DNA of 64,000 bases from Lewinellaceae bacterium (GTDB taxonomy: Bacteria; Bacteroidota; Bacteroidia; Chitinophagales; Saprospiraceae). A program made the translations under genes and the position numbers. The notes beneath the pieces are model-generated. The model did no database searches. It was given only the letters and a program-made list of their open reading frames with translations, and was not told the origin of the DNA. The stretch spans positions 57,418 through 121,417 of the forward strand of contig JACJYA010000020.1 in the NCBI GenBank assembly GCA_020636315.1, written 5' to 3'. Below, one piece after another: positions 43,791-53,300 of this stretch (the first letter of the stretch is position 1; every line of letters begins with the position of its first letter).

Positions 43791-44103
43791 GAAAATCATT
43801 TTGGTTAAATAATGCATTTTAGAACAGGCTGCTGCGGTAGCCGGCGCCGGAGCATCCCGCGGCCGCAACAGGCACAGGTTTCCCATTCATCCATCTGCCC
43901 CGAAAAACCGGCGACAGCGAATGAAAACAGGTTCATTAGTGATGAGTGGCGAGGTTTACGAAGCCCACGCGGGCTTCCCATTATGAAGTTTGATGAAAAG
44001 GCGGAGAGCAGATTTTTCAGAAAAGGTTGCCGGGGTTTTTCTCCCGGCAACGTAAACTCAGATTAGTATGAAAAAAACTCTCAATAGTTACCAAATTAAG
44101 AAA
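43791..44103. other. susC leader/upstream region with hairpins
   Basis: 313 bp between the response-regulator stop and the susC start. It contains a 7-bp hairpin GAAGCCC-ACGC-GGGCTTC (43960-43977) and the terminator described separately. It should hold the susC promoter, but no TAnnTTTG element was found on the minus strand. Confidence 0.4.
44026..44051 (-). terminator. Probable terminator after the LuxR-type regulator gene
   Basis: 9-bp perfect stem GTTGCCGGG (44026-44034) with CCCGGCAAC (44043-44051), 8-nt loop, 52 nt past the regulator stop; on the minus strand a short CTTTT follows. Confidence 0.5.
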
Positions 44104-44727
44104 TTACACCATTCCCACCCTGGCAGCCTTGATCACTGCCTCATGGCGGGAATTGACCTTTAGTTTGCGATAAATGTTCTTAAGGTGAAACCGGACGGTA
44201 TTCGGGCTGACGAACAGCCGCTCCCCGATCTTGCGATAGCTGTATCCCTTACACAGCAGGGCCATGACGTCGAACTCCCGTTTTGACAGGGAAGGCAGCG
44301 GGTTTTCCAACTGGTTAAAGGAGGACACCACCCGCCTGGCTACCGAGGGGCTCATCGGAGCACCGCCGGACTTCACTTCCTGAATGGCGTTCAACAGAAA
44401 AGACGGAAAGAAAGTCTTGGAAATGTAACCCAGCGCTCCTGACCTGAAGGCATTGAATATCTGCTCTTCGCTAAGTGCATTGGTAAACATTATGACGCGC
44501 AGCCCGGGAATTTCATCGAGAAGCAGGCGCACACAATCGGCGCCCGGCATGTCGGGCAGGCCGGTTTCGATCAGAAGGACATCCGGAGGATGCTCGGGTA
44601 AGCCATCCAGGGCAGACTGCCCGTCGGCATACACGCCAAGGCAGCAGAAACCATCACTGGCTTCCAGAATGCCCCGGACGCCCTCTCTCACGTCCCGTTT
44701 GGCATCTACAATTGCAACGGAAATCAT
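44104..44727 (-). CDS. LuxR/NarL-type response regulator with atypical (Glu) receiver
   Basis: 207 aa: receiver at 1-120, NarL-type helix-turn-helix at ~146-203 (LSKREFDVMALLCKGYSYRK, then VSPNTVRFHLKNIYRKL). In the receiver the usual phospho-acceptor Asp is Glu (E54 in DVLLIETGLPDMPG, codon GAA), and the acidic pair at the start is D8-A9 in place of Asp-Asp. T82 and K104 are kept. Asp-to-Glu at this site often mimics the phosphorylated state, so this regulator may be always on or respond to something other than phosphorylation. No histidine kinase is nearby. It lies directly upstream of susC on the same strand and may regulate it. Confidence 0.88.
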   Translation of the reverse strand: MISVAIVDAKRDVREGVRGILEASDGFCCLGVYADGQSALDGLPEHPPDVLLIETGLPDMPGADCVRLLLDEIPGLRVIMFTNALSEEQIFNAFRSGALGYISKTFFPSFLLNAIQEVKSGGAPMSPSVARRVVSSFNQLENPLPSLSKREFDVMALLCKGYSYRKIGERLFVSPNTVRFHLKNIYRKLKVNSRHEAVIKAARVGMV

Positions 44728-45146
44728 TTTTAGTCGGGTGTATTCTAATTATCAAGGACAACGCCGATCGCTCAGGGTTGCCTCTTGCTTTCGGTTGTGC
44801 CAATGTACAGGTATATCCATACTGATCATACTACACACCTGGGTAGTTGAGTCCATTTGTGTGGGGGATGACATTAAAGTGTATAAGTGCATTGGTGTAT
44901 GAGTGAGGCACTTAGGAAAGTCCCTCAAAGGAGGGAAGGGCTGAATTAGCGAATGAGTGAATAATATCACGAGAAACCCGGGAACCAGAAACTATGAACA
45001 GTCCCTCGCCGGGAGTATTTCACGAATGCACGCCCGTCCCGTCAATACGGGTGGGTAAAAATTCCGAACAGCTCCTGACACTGATCACTGATCTCTCTTA
45101 AGTACTTTTACACTTTAGCACTTTTACACTTTAGTATCTTTCCCCC
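44728..45146. other. Intergenic region with short tandem repeats
   Basis: 419 bp with no recognisable gene. It contains a 16-bp direct tandem repeat, GTACTTTTACACTTTA then GCACTTTTACACTTTA (45102-45133), an ACTGATC duplication near 45080-45093, and further GTGTAT/AAGTG fragments near 44875-44905. No clear promoter for the regulator and no terminator for the ROK gene is visible. Confidence 0.45.
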
Positions 45147-46058
45147 TCACTCCTCCACCAGCAAGGCCGCTCCGAACACACCGGCGCTGTCCCCCAGCAT
45201 GGGTTTCAGGAATTTTGTCTTCAGTCCATTGTTAAAAACATACTTTCGGACAGACGCCACCCCTTTGGAATAGAGCAGCTCAATATTGCCCAGCCCGCCG
45301 CCCAGGACAACCACATCCGGGTCCAGGACGTTGATGACAGCCGCCATGGCTTTGCCGAAAAAATGGATAAGCCGCTCCATAGTAGCCGCAGCGGCATCAT
45401 CACTGCCGGACCGGTAGCGTTCCACGATCTCCGGCAGCCGGTAGTTGTTGCCGGACAGTTGAAAGTAGTACCTTTCCAGCGCCGGGCCGGAGAGGACGGT
45501 TTCCACACAGCCCGACCGGCCGCAGTAACAGGGGCCGCCCGACTCATCCAGAAAATTGTGGCCCCATTCTCCGGCGATGCCGTGCCGCCCTTCCAGGAGT
45601 TTTCCGTCAAAAACGATTCCCCCGCCCACGCCGGTGCCCATAATGACACCAAAGACGCTTCGGGCCTCCGGCGCCTCGCCTTTCACAATTCCCAGGCGGG
45701 TTTCGGCCATCACAAAACAATTGGCGTCATTGGCCAGCGTGACAGGAATATCCAGCATATTTTCCAGGTCATTCTTCAGCGGCTGGCCGTTGAGGGAGGT
45801 GGTATTGCAGTTTTTCATGGTTCCTGTATCGGGGTCCGTAATACCCGGGCCGCCCACCCCAAGCCTTTCAGGCCACAGGCCGGACTCCTCCTTTAGCAGG
45901 CCAACTACCCGGCCTACCTGTTGCACAATATGGGCATACCCTTTCTCCGCTTCCGTAGGAATGCGAATCCGGGAAAGGACATTAAACGGTGGCGGGCCCT
46001 TCAGAATAATGCCTTCGATCTTGGTTCCGCCCAGGTCAATACCCCATAGAGGCCGCAT
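45147..46058 (-). CDS. ROK-family sugar kinase (glucokinase-like)
   Basis: 303 aa from ATG at 46058; 37 more upstream codons are open but carry no family residues, and the ROK fold begins right at MRPLWGIDLGGTKIEG. Phosphate-binding loop DLGGTK (7-12) and second ATP motif GTGVGGGIV are present. The catalytic Asp is probably in LANDANCF. Zinc-binding signature CYCGRSGCVE follows GEWGHNF, where the His of H-x-x-x-C-x-C-x-x-x-x-C lies. Members phosphorylate glucose, fructose, GlcNAc or allose, or repress transcription; no DNA-binding domain is fused here, so it is an enzyme. Substrate not certain. Confidence 0.9.
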   Translation of the reverse strand: MRPLWGIDLGGTKIEGIILKGPPPFNVLSRIRIPTEAEKGYAHIVQQVGRVVGLLKEESGLWPERLGVGGPGITDPDTGTMKNCNTTSLNGQPLKNDLENMLDIPVTLANDANCFVMAETRLGIVKGEAPEARSVFGVIMGTGVGGGIVFDGKLLEGRHGIAGEWGHNFLDESGGPCYCGRSGCVETVLSGPALERYYFQLSGNNYRLPEIVERYRSGSDDAAAATMERLIHFFGKAMAAVINVLDPDVVVLGGGLGNIELLYSKGVASVRKYVFNNGLKTKFLKPMLGDSAGVFGAALLVEE

Positions 46059-46191
46059 AATTTTTGGTTTAAAACACTCACCGGGTAAACACTCCAAACC
46101 GGAGCCCACAGTAAATATGCATAAAAAATGCAGCACCGATCCTGTTTTTTCTGTATTCCCTCCCTGCAATTAGTCAGAGCGCCAATGACTT

Positions 46192-46217
46192 TTGCTGACC
46201 ATTATTTCTTAATTTTG
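46192..46217 (+). promoter_or_regulatory. Candidate promoter of the esterase-aminopeptidase-ATP-grasp operon
   Basis: TAATTTTG at 46210-46217 matches TAnnTTTG exactly, with TTG at 46192-46194. The 15-nt spacing is shorter than the usual 17-23. Transcription would begin about 70 nt before the 46297 start. Confidence 0.4.
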
Positions 46218-46296
46218 TGGTCTTTGAGGAAGTGAAGGCGCCTGAAAAACTGAAACAGGCAAAAACCAGCTCCTCTCCGCAACAGGAAAACGCAAT

Positions 46297-47427
46297 ATGA
46301 CCGGCGAGAAACCGTCACCACAACATACCGCTGAGGATAAGGAAAGCCTAACGATACGCCTGGCTACCGCTGAGGATAGTAGTGAGCCTGTTTATATTGC
46401 CGGCAACTTCAATGGATGGAAAACAGGTGACGACCAGTACCGCATGGCCCGGGTAGGGCCACGGGCCTATACCTTTGTCTTTGAAGGCCGGAGCCTGCTG
46501 CCCGGTGAGTTGGAATACAAATTTCACCGGGGCAGTTGGGAATCAGCCGAACTGGATGAACATGGCAACCCCGCTCCGAACCGCATGGTGGAACCCCGGA
46601 AAGTGAAAGAGGTTCAGGACTTCGTGCCCCGATGGAAGAAAGCAGGGCTGGCCTACGACCCGGCCTTCCTGCCGGAAATACAGGTCATCTCCGAACAGTT
46701 TGAGATCCCGCAGCTGATCAAAACACGCCGAATAGCCGCCCTGCTCCCCCATGACTACCGGAATAGTGATCAACGCTATCCGGTGCTTTACCTTCAGGAC
46801 GGCCAAAACCTCTTCGACGACTATGCGCCCTTCGGTAATTGGGGCGTCGATAAAAAGCTGGCGGTAATGGCCGAACGGGGGATCGGAGACATTATCATCA
46901 TTTCCATTGACCATGCCGAAAAGGACCGCATCGCCGAATTCACACCTTCTTACCGCACCAAACTGGGGTCGGGAGACGGCAAAAAATACGTCCGCTTCCT
47001 CGCCGACACCCTGAAAGCTTACGTGGATAAGCATTTTCGCACCCTCCCGGAACGGGAGTTCACCGGCATTGGCGGGAGTTCGATGGGCGGCCTGATCAGT
47101 ATCTATGCCGGGCTGATGTACCCGGAAGTTTATGGCAAACTGATGATCTTTTCGCCTTCTCTCTGGGTAATGCCCAACATCCATTTTCATTTCCTCGATT
47201 TCCATGATCCACAGGATATGGATATTTATCTTTACGGAGGTGAGGAGGAAAGTTCCAATATGGTGCCGAACATCAGGCGTTTCCAAAAAGCTTTCGAAGA
47301 CAGTGGCAGCGCATTCGTAAAATTCAAGCTCTCTGTTGACCCTCAGGGCCAACACAATGAAGGCCGCTGGGGAGAAGAGTTCCCGCGGGCAGTGGAGTGG
47401 TTGTATTTCAATAAAAAAGAAACCTGA
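46297..47427 (+). CDS. Esterase-D-like alpha/beta hydrolase with N-terminal CBM48-like domain
   Basis: 376 aa, no signal peptide. Residues ~18-95 are an early-set/CBM48-like beta domain (PVYIAGNFNGWKTGDDQY, ELEYKFHRGSWES). The hydrolase domain runs ~125-370: YPVLYLQDGQNLFDD, nucleophile S262 in GGSSMGG, and a His candidate H353 in QGQHNE. The family includes enterochelin esterases, feruloyl esterases and S-formylglutathione hydrolases. The substrate cannot be told from the sequence. Its stop is 2 nt before the aminopeptidase start, so the two are co-transcribed. Confidence 0.85.
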   Translation: MTGEKPSPQHTAEDKESLTIRLATAEDSSEPVYIAGNFNGWKTGDDQYRMARVGPRAYTFVFEGRSLLPGELEYKFHRGSWESAELDEHGNPAPNRMVEPRKVKEVQDFVPRWKKAGLAYDPAFLPEIQVISEQFEIPQLIKTRRIAALLPHDYRNSDQRYPVLYLQDGQNLFDDYAPFGNWGVDKKLAVMAERGIGDIIIISIDHAEKDRIAEFTPSYRTKLGSGDGKKYVRFLADTLKAYVDKHFRTLPEREFTGIGGSSMGGLISIYAGLMYPEVYGKLMIFSPSLWVMPNIHFHFLDFHDPQDMDIYLYGGEEESSNMVPNIRRFQKAFEDSGSAFVKFKLSVDPQGQHNEGRWGEEFPRAVEWLYFNKKET

Positions 47428-47429
47428 AA

Positions 47430-48917
47430 ATGATCCTGAAAATTACTTCTACCCTGAAAAGCCTGCCGCCGGCAGTCATTATCCCCGTCACTGCCGGGCA
47501 ACCTCTCCAGCCGGCGCTGAGCACTATAGCCGCCGCCACCGGAACCGAAGTTGCGCTGATGGAGGCGGATTTTAAAGCAGAACACGGAGAAGTTTTAATA
47601 CTGTACAAGGACAACGTCCGCCTTTTCCTCCTGGGCCTGGGAAAAGCCCCTTCCTTCCAGGAAATTTTGAAGGCCTTTCGCTCTTTTTCCAATAAAAACC
47701 GGCAAAAACTGCCGCCGAGGGTGGGCCTCAGCCTTTTGCACCAAAACCTCGCCGGTGATGCTCCTACCTGGACAGAAGCTGCCGTCAACGGCCTGGCGCT
47801 GGGCACCTATCAGATCGGCCTCTACAAAAAAAAAACCGAGGGTAATGGCCACGTGCTGGCTGCTCCGGATGCCACTCTGGAAGTCATGGTGGAAGAAAGG
47901 GCGGCCGAAGCTTGTGAAAAAGCGGCTCAACAGGGGCTGGCCGTCGCCGAAACCCAGATGAGCATTTTCAATCTCGTCAATGCACCCAGCAACAAGAAAA
48001 ACCCGGAGGACCTCGCTCAATGGGCAGTGAAATCGGGCAAAAAATACGGCTATAACGTAAGAGTACTGAATAAAGAGCAGATCATGGCTGAAGGGCTGCA
48101 CGCCCTGCTGGCGGTCAACCGGGGCAGCGAATACCCGCCGGCCTTCATCATTATGGAATACCGGCCGAAGGAAATACCGGCCGGGGGGCTGAAAAAGATC
48201 GGCCTGGTTGGTAAAGGTGTTACATTCGACACCGGAGGCCTTTCCATCAAGCCTTCGGCGAACATGCACTACATGAAAAGCGATATGGGTGGGGCTGCCG
48301 CCGTATTCGGCACAATAGAAGTTGCCGCCAAACTTCAGCTTCCCGTCCATCTGGCCGGTATTGTCCCTTCGACGGACAACAGCGTCGACGCCAAATCCAT
48401 CAAGCCCAGTGATGTGATCGATTCCTACAGCGGCAAGACCATCGAGGTGATCGACACCGATGCCGAAGGCCGCCTGATCCTGGCCGATGGCCTGTGCTAT
48501 ATGGCCAGGAACTATAAACCGGATGCGATGATCAACCTGGCCACTCTGACGGGAAGCACCGTGCGCACTTTCGGCTACCACGCCGCCGGCCTGTTCTCCA
48601 ATAACGATGAGCTGGCCGCTCAGCTCTACGCTGCCAGCGAGCGCACCGGCGAGCGCGTATGGCGCCTCCCTTTATGGGACGCTTATAAGGACGACGTCAA
48701 ATCGGATGTGGCCGACCTGCGCAATTTCAGCGGCCGCCCCATAGCCGGGGCCATTGGCGCCGCTAAGTTCCTGGAGGCCTTCATAGAAGAGCATCCGGCG
48801 TGGGCCCACCTGGACATTGCCGGGGTGGCCTTCAATGATTCGGAGTTTTCTTCCCAGAAAAGCGCAACGGCATTTGGCGTAAGGCTTTTACTGGATTATA
48901 TTACCCATCTCGGGTAA
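47430..48917 (+). CDS. pepA: Leucyl aminopeptidase (peptidase M17)
   Basis: 495 aa, full length for M17. The C-terminal catalytic domain holds the family signature DTDAEGRLILADGL near residue 340-355 and the metal-binding lysine region VGKGVTFDTGGLSIKPS near 257-273, followed by MKSDMGGAA. These supply the two-metal centre (Lys, Asp, Asp, Asp, Glu). It removes N-terminal residues, preferably Leu, from peptides in the cytoplasm. It is the middle gene of a three-gene operon with the esterase before (2 nt) and an ATP-grasp gene after (32 nt). Confidence 0.93.
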   Translation: MILKITSTLKSLPPAVIIPVTAGQPLQPALSTIAAATGTEVALMEADFKAEHGEVLILYKDNVRLFLLGLGKAPSFQEILKAFRSFSNKNRQKLPPRVGLSLLHQNLAGDAPTWTEAAVNGLALGTYQIGLYKKKTEGNGHVLAAPDATLEVMVEERAAEACEKAAQQGLAVAETQMSIFNLVNAPSNKKNPEDLAQWAVKSGKKYGYNVRVLNKEQIMAEGLHALLAVNRGSEYPPAFIIMEYRPKEIPAGGLKKIGLVGKGVTFDTGGLSIKPSANMHYMKSDMGGAAAVFGTIEVAAKLQLPVHLAGIVPSTDNSVDAKSIKPSDVIDSYSGKTIEVIDTDAEGRLILADGLCYMARNYKPDAMINLATLTGSTVRTFGYHAAGLFSNNDELAAQLYAASERTGERVWRLPLWDAYKDDVKSDVADLRNFSGRPIAGAIGAAKFLEAFIEEHPAWAHLDIAGVAFNDSEFSSQKSATAFGVRLLLDYITHLG

Positions 48918-48949
48918 ATTACATTTTACTTTTTTACTTAAACCGCCCT

Positions 48950-50161
48950 ATGCGCCCACTTACTTTTCTCTGCATCTCCTGCTATTTCAAAGGGCAGGAT
49001 TTCCTGCGCGCCTGTAAGGCTGCCGGAAACACTGTTTTTCTGCTCACCCGGAAATCCCTGGAGCACCAACCCTGGCCCCGGGAATCGGTCGATGAATTCT
49101 TCTACATAGACTCGGAGGAAAATACGCCCGAGAACCTCAGCAACATTGCCCGGGGGCTCGCCTGGCTGATGCGCAATAAAAAGGTGGACCGCATTGTTGC
49201 CCTCGATGACTTTGACGTCGAAAAGGCAGCTTTCCTGCGCGAAGAGTTCCGTATCCCGGGAATGGGCCAGACAACTGCCCGGTATTTTCGGGATAAACTG
49301 GCCATGCGCATCCGGGCTTCCGAAGCGGGCATCAACGTGCCGCCTTTCAGCCCTCTTTTTCACGATAACGAAATCAACTATTTTACCCTTCAGGTTCCTC
49401 CGCCCTGGGTCGTAAAACCTCGTTCTGAAGCATCGGCTACCGGTATCCGCAAAGTGCATAGCAGCGAGGAGTTGTGGCAGGTAATCAACGAGTTGGGAGA
49501 TGAAAGGCACCACTTTTTGGTGGAGCAGTTCAAGCCGGGAGACGTTTATCACGTCGATGCCATAACGGCCGGAGGCAAGTCTCAGTTCTGCCGTACTTCC
49601 CGGTATCTCAGCACGCCATTTGAAGTCGCACACGGAGGGGGGATCTTCCGCTCCCACATCATCGAGTTCGGGAGTGAGGAGGACAAGGCCCTGCAGCAGC
49701 TCAACGCCCAGGTGATGAAGGCCTTCGGCATGCAGTTCAGCGCTTCTCATACGGAATTCATCCAATCCAAAGAAGATGGCAAATTCTATTTTCTGGAAAC
49801 TTCCTCCCGCGTAGGAGGCGCCCATCTGGCAGAAATGGTGGAATTCTCTTCCGGCATCAACTTATGGATGGAATGGGCGCGGCTGGAAAACGCCATGGCC
49901 TGCGGGGAAGTTTATCAGGCGCCTGCCCCGGAACGGCTCTACACCGGTATCATCGTTTCTCTTTCCCGGTTTCAGCACCCGGATAACTCCGGCTTCTCCG
50001 ACCCGGAGGTCGTCTGGCGCCTGCAGAAAGATTACCACATAGGCCTGATCGTCTGCTCCGAACGGCGGGAACGGGTCCTGGAATTGCTGGATCAGTACGC
50101 TGAACGCATCCACCGGGACTTTCACGCCAGCGCTCCGGCGCCGAAGAAGCCGGCGGATTAG
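48950..50161 (+). CDS. ATP-grasp carboxylate-amine ligase-like protein
   Basis: 403 aa. The N-terminal ~100 residues are a Rossmann-like pre-ATP-grasp domain (LTFLCISCYFKGQDFLRACK). The ATP-grasp part covers ~105-320: PPPWVVKPRSEASATGIRKV is the ATP-binding lysine strand, HFLVEQFKPGDVYHVDAI the adenine-hinge region, and EFIQSKEDGKFYFLETSSRV the metal-binding Glu/Asn-type strand. The family joins a carboxylate to an amine, thiol or imino group through an acylphosphate. Partner substrates are unknown. Last gene of the operon. Confidence 0.85.
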   Translation: MRPLTFLCISCYFKGQDFLRACKAAGNTVFLLTRKSLEHQPWPRESVDEFFYIDSEENTPENLSNIARGLAWLMRNKKVDRIVALDDFDVEKAAFLREEFRIPGMGQTTARYFRDKLAMRIRASEAGINVPPFSPLFHDNEINYFTLQVPPPWVVKPRSEASATGIRKVHSSEELWQVINELGDERHHFLVEQFKPGDVYHVDAITAGGKSQFCRTSRYLSTPFEVAHGGGIFRSHIIEFGSEEDKALQQLNAQVMKAFGMQFSASHTEFIQSKEDGKFYFLETSSRVGGAHLAEMVEFSSGINLWMEWARLENAMACGEVYQAPAPERLYTGIIVSLSRFQHPDNSGFSDPEVVWRLQKDYHIGLIVCSERRERVLELLDQYAERIHRDFHASAPAPKKPAD

Positions 50162-50354
50162 GGAGGGGGTTGATTTCCTGGCAGCTGACAGGCGGGGTGT
50201 TATTGGTGTGAATTGTTATATTGGGGGCGATATGGGAGCTTGTCCTGGGCGGGATAGTTCAAATAAGTGTGCCCGCGTTACGCTAACCCGCTGGTTTCCA
50301 GAGTAACCAGTAACCCAGGAACCAATCTACTCTATCAACCAATCAACGACTACC

Positions 50355-53300
50355 TTACCCCTCTTTCAACTGCTGAAGGCGGATCTTATAACTGTACCGG
50401 GGCGTTTCCCGGTAAAGGCCCTCATAGAGTTCCAGGGCGCGCTGCCGGTAGCGGGCATCTTCGGGAAGGAGCAGGAAAAGCTCGTAGTTAACGGCAGCGT
50501 GCTGGGCCGGAGAAAGCTCTTCGGCGTTGAGGGCGTGGAGCATTTGAACAGCCTGCTCCGAATTGCCTTTCTCGTGTTCGTATCTGGCGGCGAGAATTTT
50601 CGCATCGAAAAGGAGGTCCGGGTTGCCGAGTTCTCCGGCGACCTGAAGGGATTCCTCGATGATGGGTTCCAGGCCATCTATCCTATCCAACTCGATCAGG
50701 ACAACCCCCTTTTCCACCAGGCTAGCCCCCAGCACCAGTCGGTTGTTGATCTTACGGGTTACATCGATGGCGCGGTCGTAGAAATGCAGGGAGCGGTCGT
50801 ATTGTTTGGTGTAGTAGAATACGTCTCCCAAAGTATTCACCGCTTTGGCAATGCCTTTCTGGTAGCCCAGTTCTTCACAAAGCATGAGGTTTTTCTGGAG
50901 ATACTCAATAGCGCCATGGAAGTCGCCTTCTACGCTGAGGAGTTCGCCGATCAGGCCGAGAGCAATGGCAATGCCCTGTTTGTCGCCCAGCTCCTCACAG
51001 ATCGCCAGGTCGCGCTGAAAATTCTCCATAGCCCGTTTGTAGTCGCCCTTGCGTTCATAGACGCTGCCGATGCAACCGATGGCGATAGAAGTCAGCAGTT
51101 TGTTGCCCAGTTCCTCAGAGAGCGCCAGTCCTTTCTGGTAGGCCTCCAGGGCGGCGTCATAGTCTCCTTTTTCGAAGAAAACTATGCCCATGTTGGTATA
51201 AAGGGTAGCCATCCCCTGTTTGTCGTTGTGTTGCTCACAAATGTCGAGCTGGCTTTGCTGGCAGCGAATGCCCTCGTCATAGTTGCCCTGGTTCATATAA
51301 GTAAGGCCCAAATTGGCCGCCACCTGTGCATTGGACGTTGGTTCGATGCTGCTGTGCCCGATCTCGAGGCTTTGTTCGAAGAAGCCTTTGGCCTCATCAT
51401 AACTGCCCTGACGGAAATAGAGGTTGCCCATATTGCCATAAGCTTTGGCGATACCGGCTTTATCATCAATGGATTCGAACAGGCCAACTGCGATTTGCAG
51501 GATGGACATGGCCCGGGGGTAGTCTCCCTTGAGCATCAGCAGGCGCCCCATGCTATTGTTGGCCTGCCCGAGAAGCAACACATCCCTGGATTGTTTGGCC
51601 AGCTTCAGAGCCCGTTCGTAGGCCTTTTCACATTCATCCCATTTGCCGATCAGTTCCAGCACTTTCCCCTTCTTGAGGTGGGTCTGAATCTGGTCGGCCA
51701 CATCCTTCTGGCGGCTCAGTTTTTTGAGCAATTTTTCATAATAATCCAGCGCCTGCTGGTTCTGATAATTGCTTCTGGCATAATCAGCGGCCTTGCGCAG
51801 GTATTCACAGGTCTTATCAAAAACGCCGGCCTGTTCGTAGTGGAAGGCCAGATCGACGTAGCGCTCATCCAGGTTGTCGGTATAGAGGCGTTCGATGGCC
51901 TCACCGATATGGCGGTGCAGTTGTTGCAGGCGCGCCCGGAGCTGCATGCTGTAAACAGCCTCGCGCAGCAGGCTGTGCCGAAAAATATACCGCAGCTCGT
52001 TCATTGCATGCCAGATCTGGCCTTTCTCCGCCCGCCTGATCTGCTCCTTGAGCAGAGCGGCTGAATTGCCATTGCGACGGAGAAACTCGTCCTGCGTTTT
52101 CATCACTTCCGAAAGGATGGGCACTTCGAACTCCCGGCCGATGACCGCAGCAGCCTTAACCGTCTCCTTGACCAGCGTCGAAAGGCGGTCAATACGCGCG
52201 GTGAGAATGGCGTTGATGGAACTGGACAACTTGACGTTCTTGTCCCGGATCGTCCACTTCCCGTCTTCCTCATCCAGCAGGCTGCTCTCCGAAAAGTATT
52301 CAAGGATCTGTTCGAGGTAGAAAGGATTGCTGTTGGAGGTTCGCAGCAGCAGTTCAAAAAATTCGTCGTGAATAGCCCCTCCCAACCTCAGTTCGGCAAA
52401 AGCCCGCACTGACTCCGGCTGCAGGTTGTTCAGGTCGATCTCCAGAACGGGCTTTTCCTGTTCCCGCAAGAGGGCTTCAGATATGATTTCCGGCCGGGTG
52501 CCTTCATCTTTATAGCGGGAAGTGATGACCAGCATAATGGGAAAGCGCCCGATGTGGCGGACGAACTCCTGTAGCAATTCCCTCGAATTGTCATCTAGCC
52601 AGTGCCCGTCTTCCAGTTCGATGACCACCGGATGGATCAGCGACTCGGCGATCAGCAGGTTGATAATGGCGGAGAGGGTATTCTGATAACGCCCCTTGGC
52701 GTCGAGCTGGTCCCAGATGGAGTTCTGGAAGTTCAGGCCGATGAGAGCGGCCAGCACAGTGCGGGTCCGTACCAGTTCCCGGCGTATGGGCTCGGCTTCC
52801 GGGCGTACGGCGCTGGCGAGTTCTTCCTGCAGTTGCTTAAAACGGCCTTCGAAGTTCTGTATGTTGGCCAGAGAAGTGCTCTCCGGATATTGTTCGAAAT
52901 AATTTTTGAGAAAATAGATAAAGGGGTTGAACGGCTTTTTCAGGATCTGGTCAGACTGGCAGGTATGCCAATGCACCAGGTGCTGGCCGTAGAGCACATT
53001 TTTCAGCTCGTGGACCAGGCGGCTCTTCCCTATGCCTGCCTCCCCGAAGATATAGGCGATCCCGGCAGATTCTCCCTCAAAAAGAGGGCGGGAAAAATCG
53101 AGCAGTTGTTTCAGCTCCTCCTCCCGGCCCACCATATCGCCGGCATAGGAAGTATGGGCTTCGTAATTGCGGCCAACCAGGCGGAAGGTAGGCACCAGCC
53201 CTTTGATGCCTTTGTATTCGATATCGCCCCGGTTCAGGAAATGGAAATGATGGTTTTTCTGGATCTCTTCATCGACCAGCACTTCGTCCCAGGCGGCATA

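Noticed and set aside
50499..52064. Open frame of 521 codons opposite the TPR part of the cyclase
   Set aside because: Caused by codon bias in the TPR array on the minus strand; no start context or domain.
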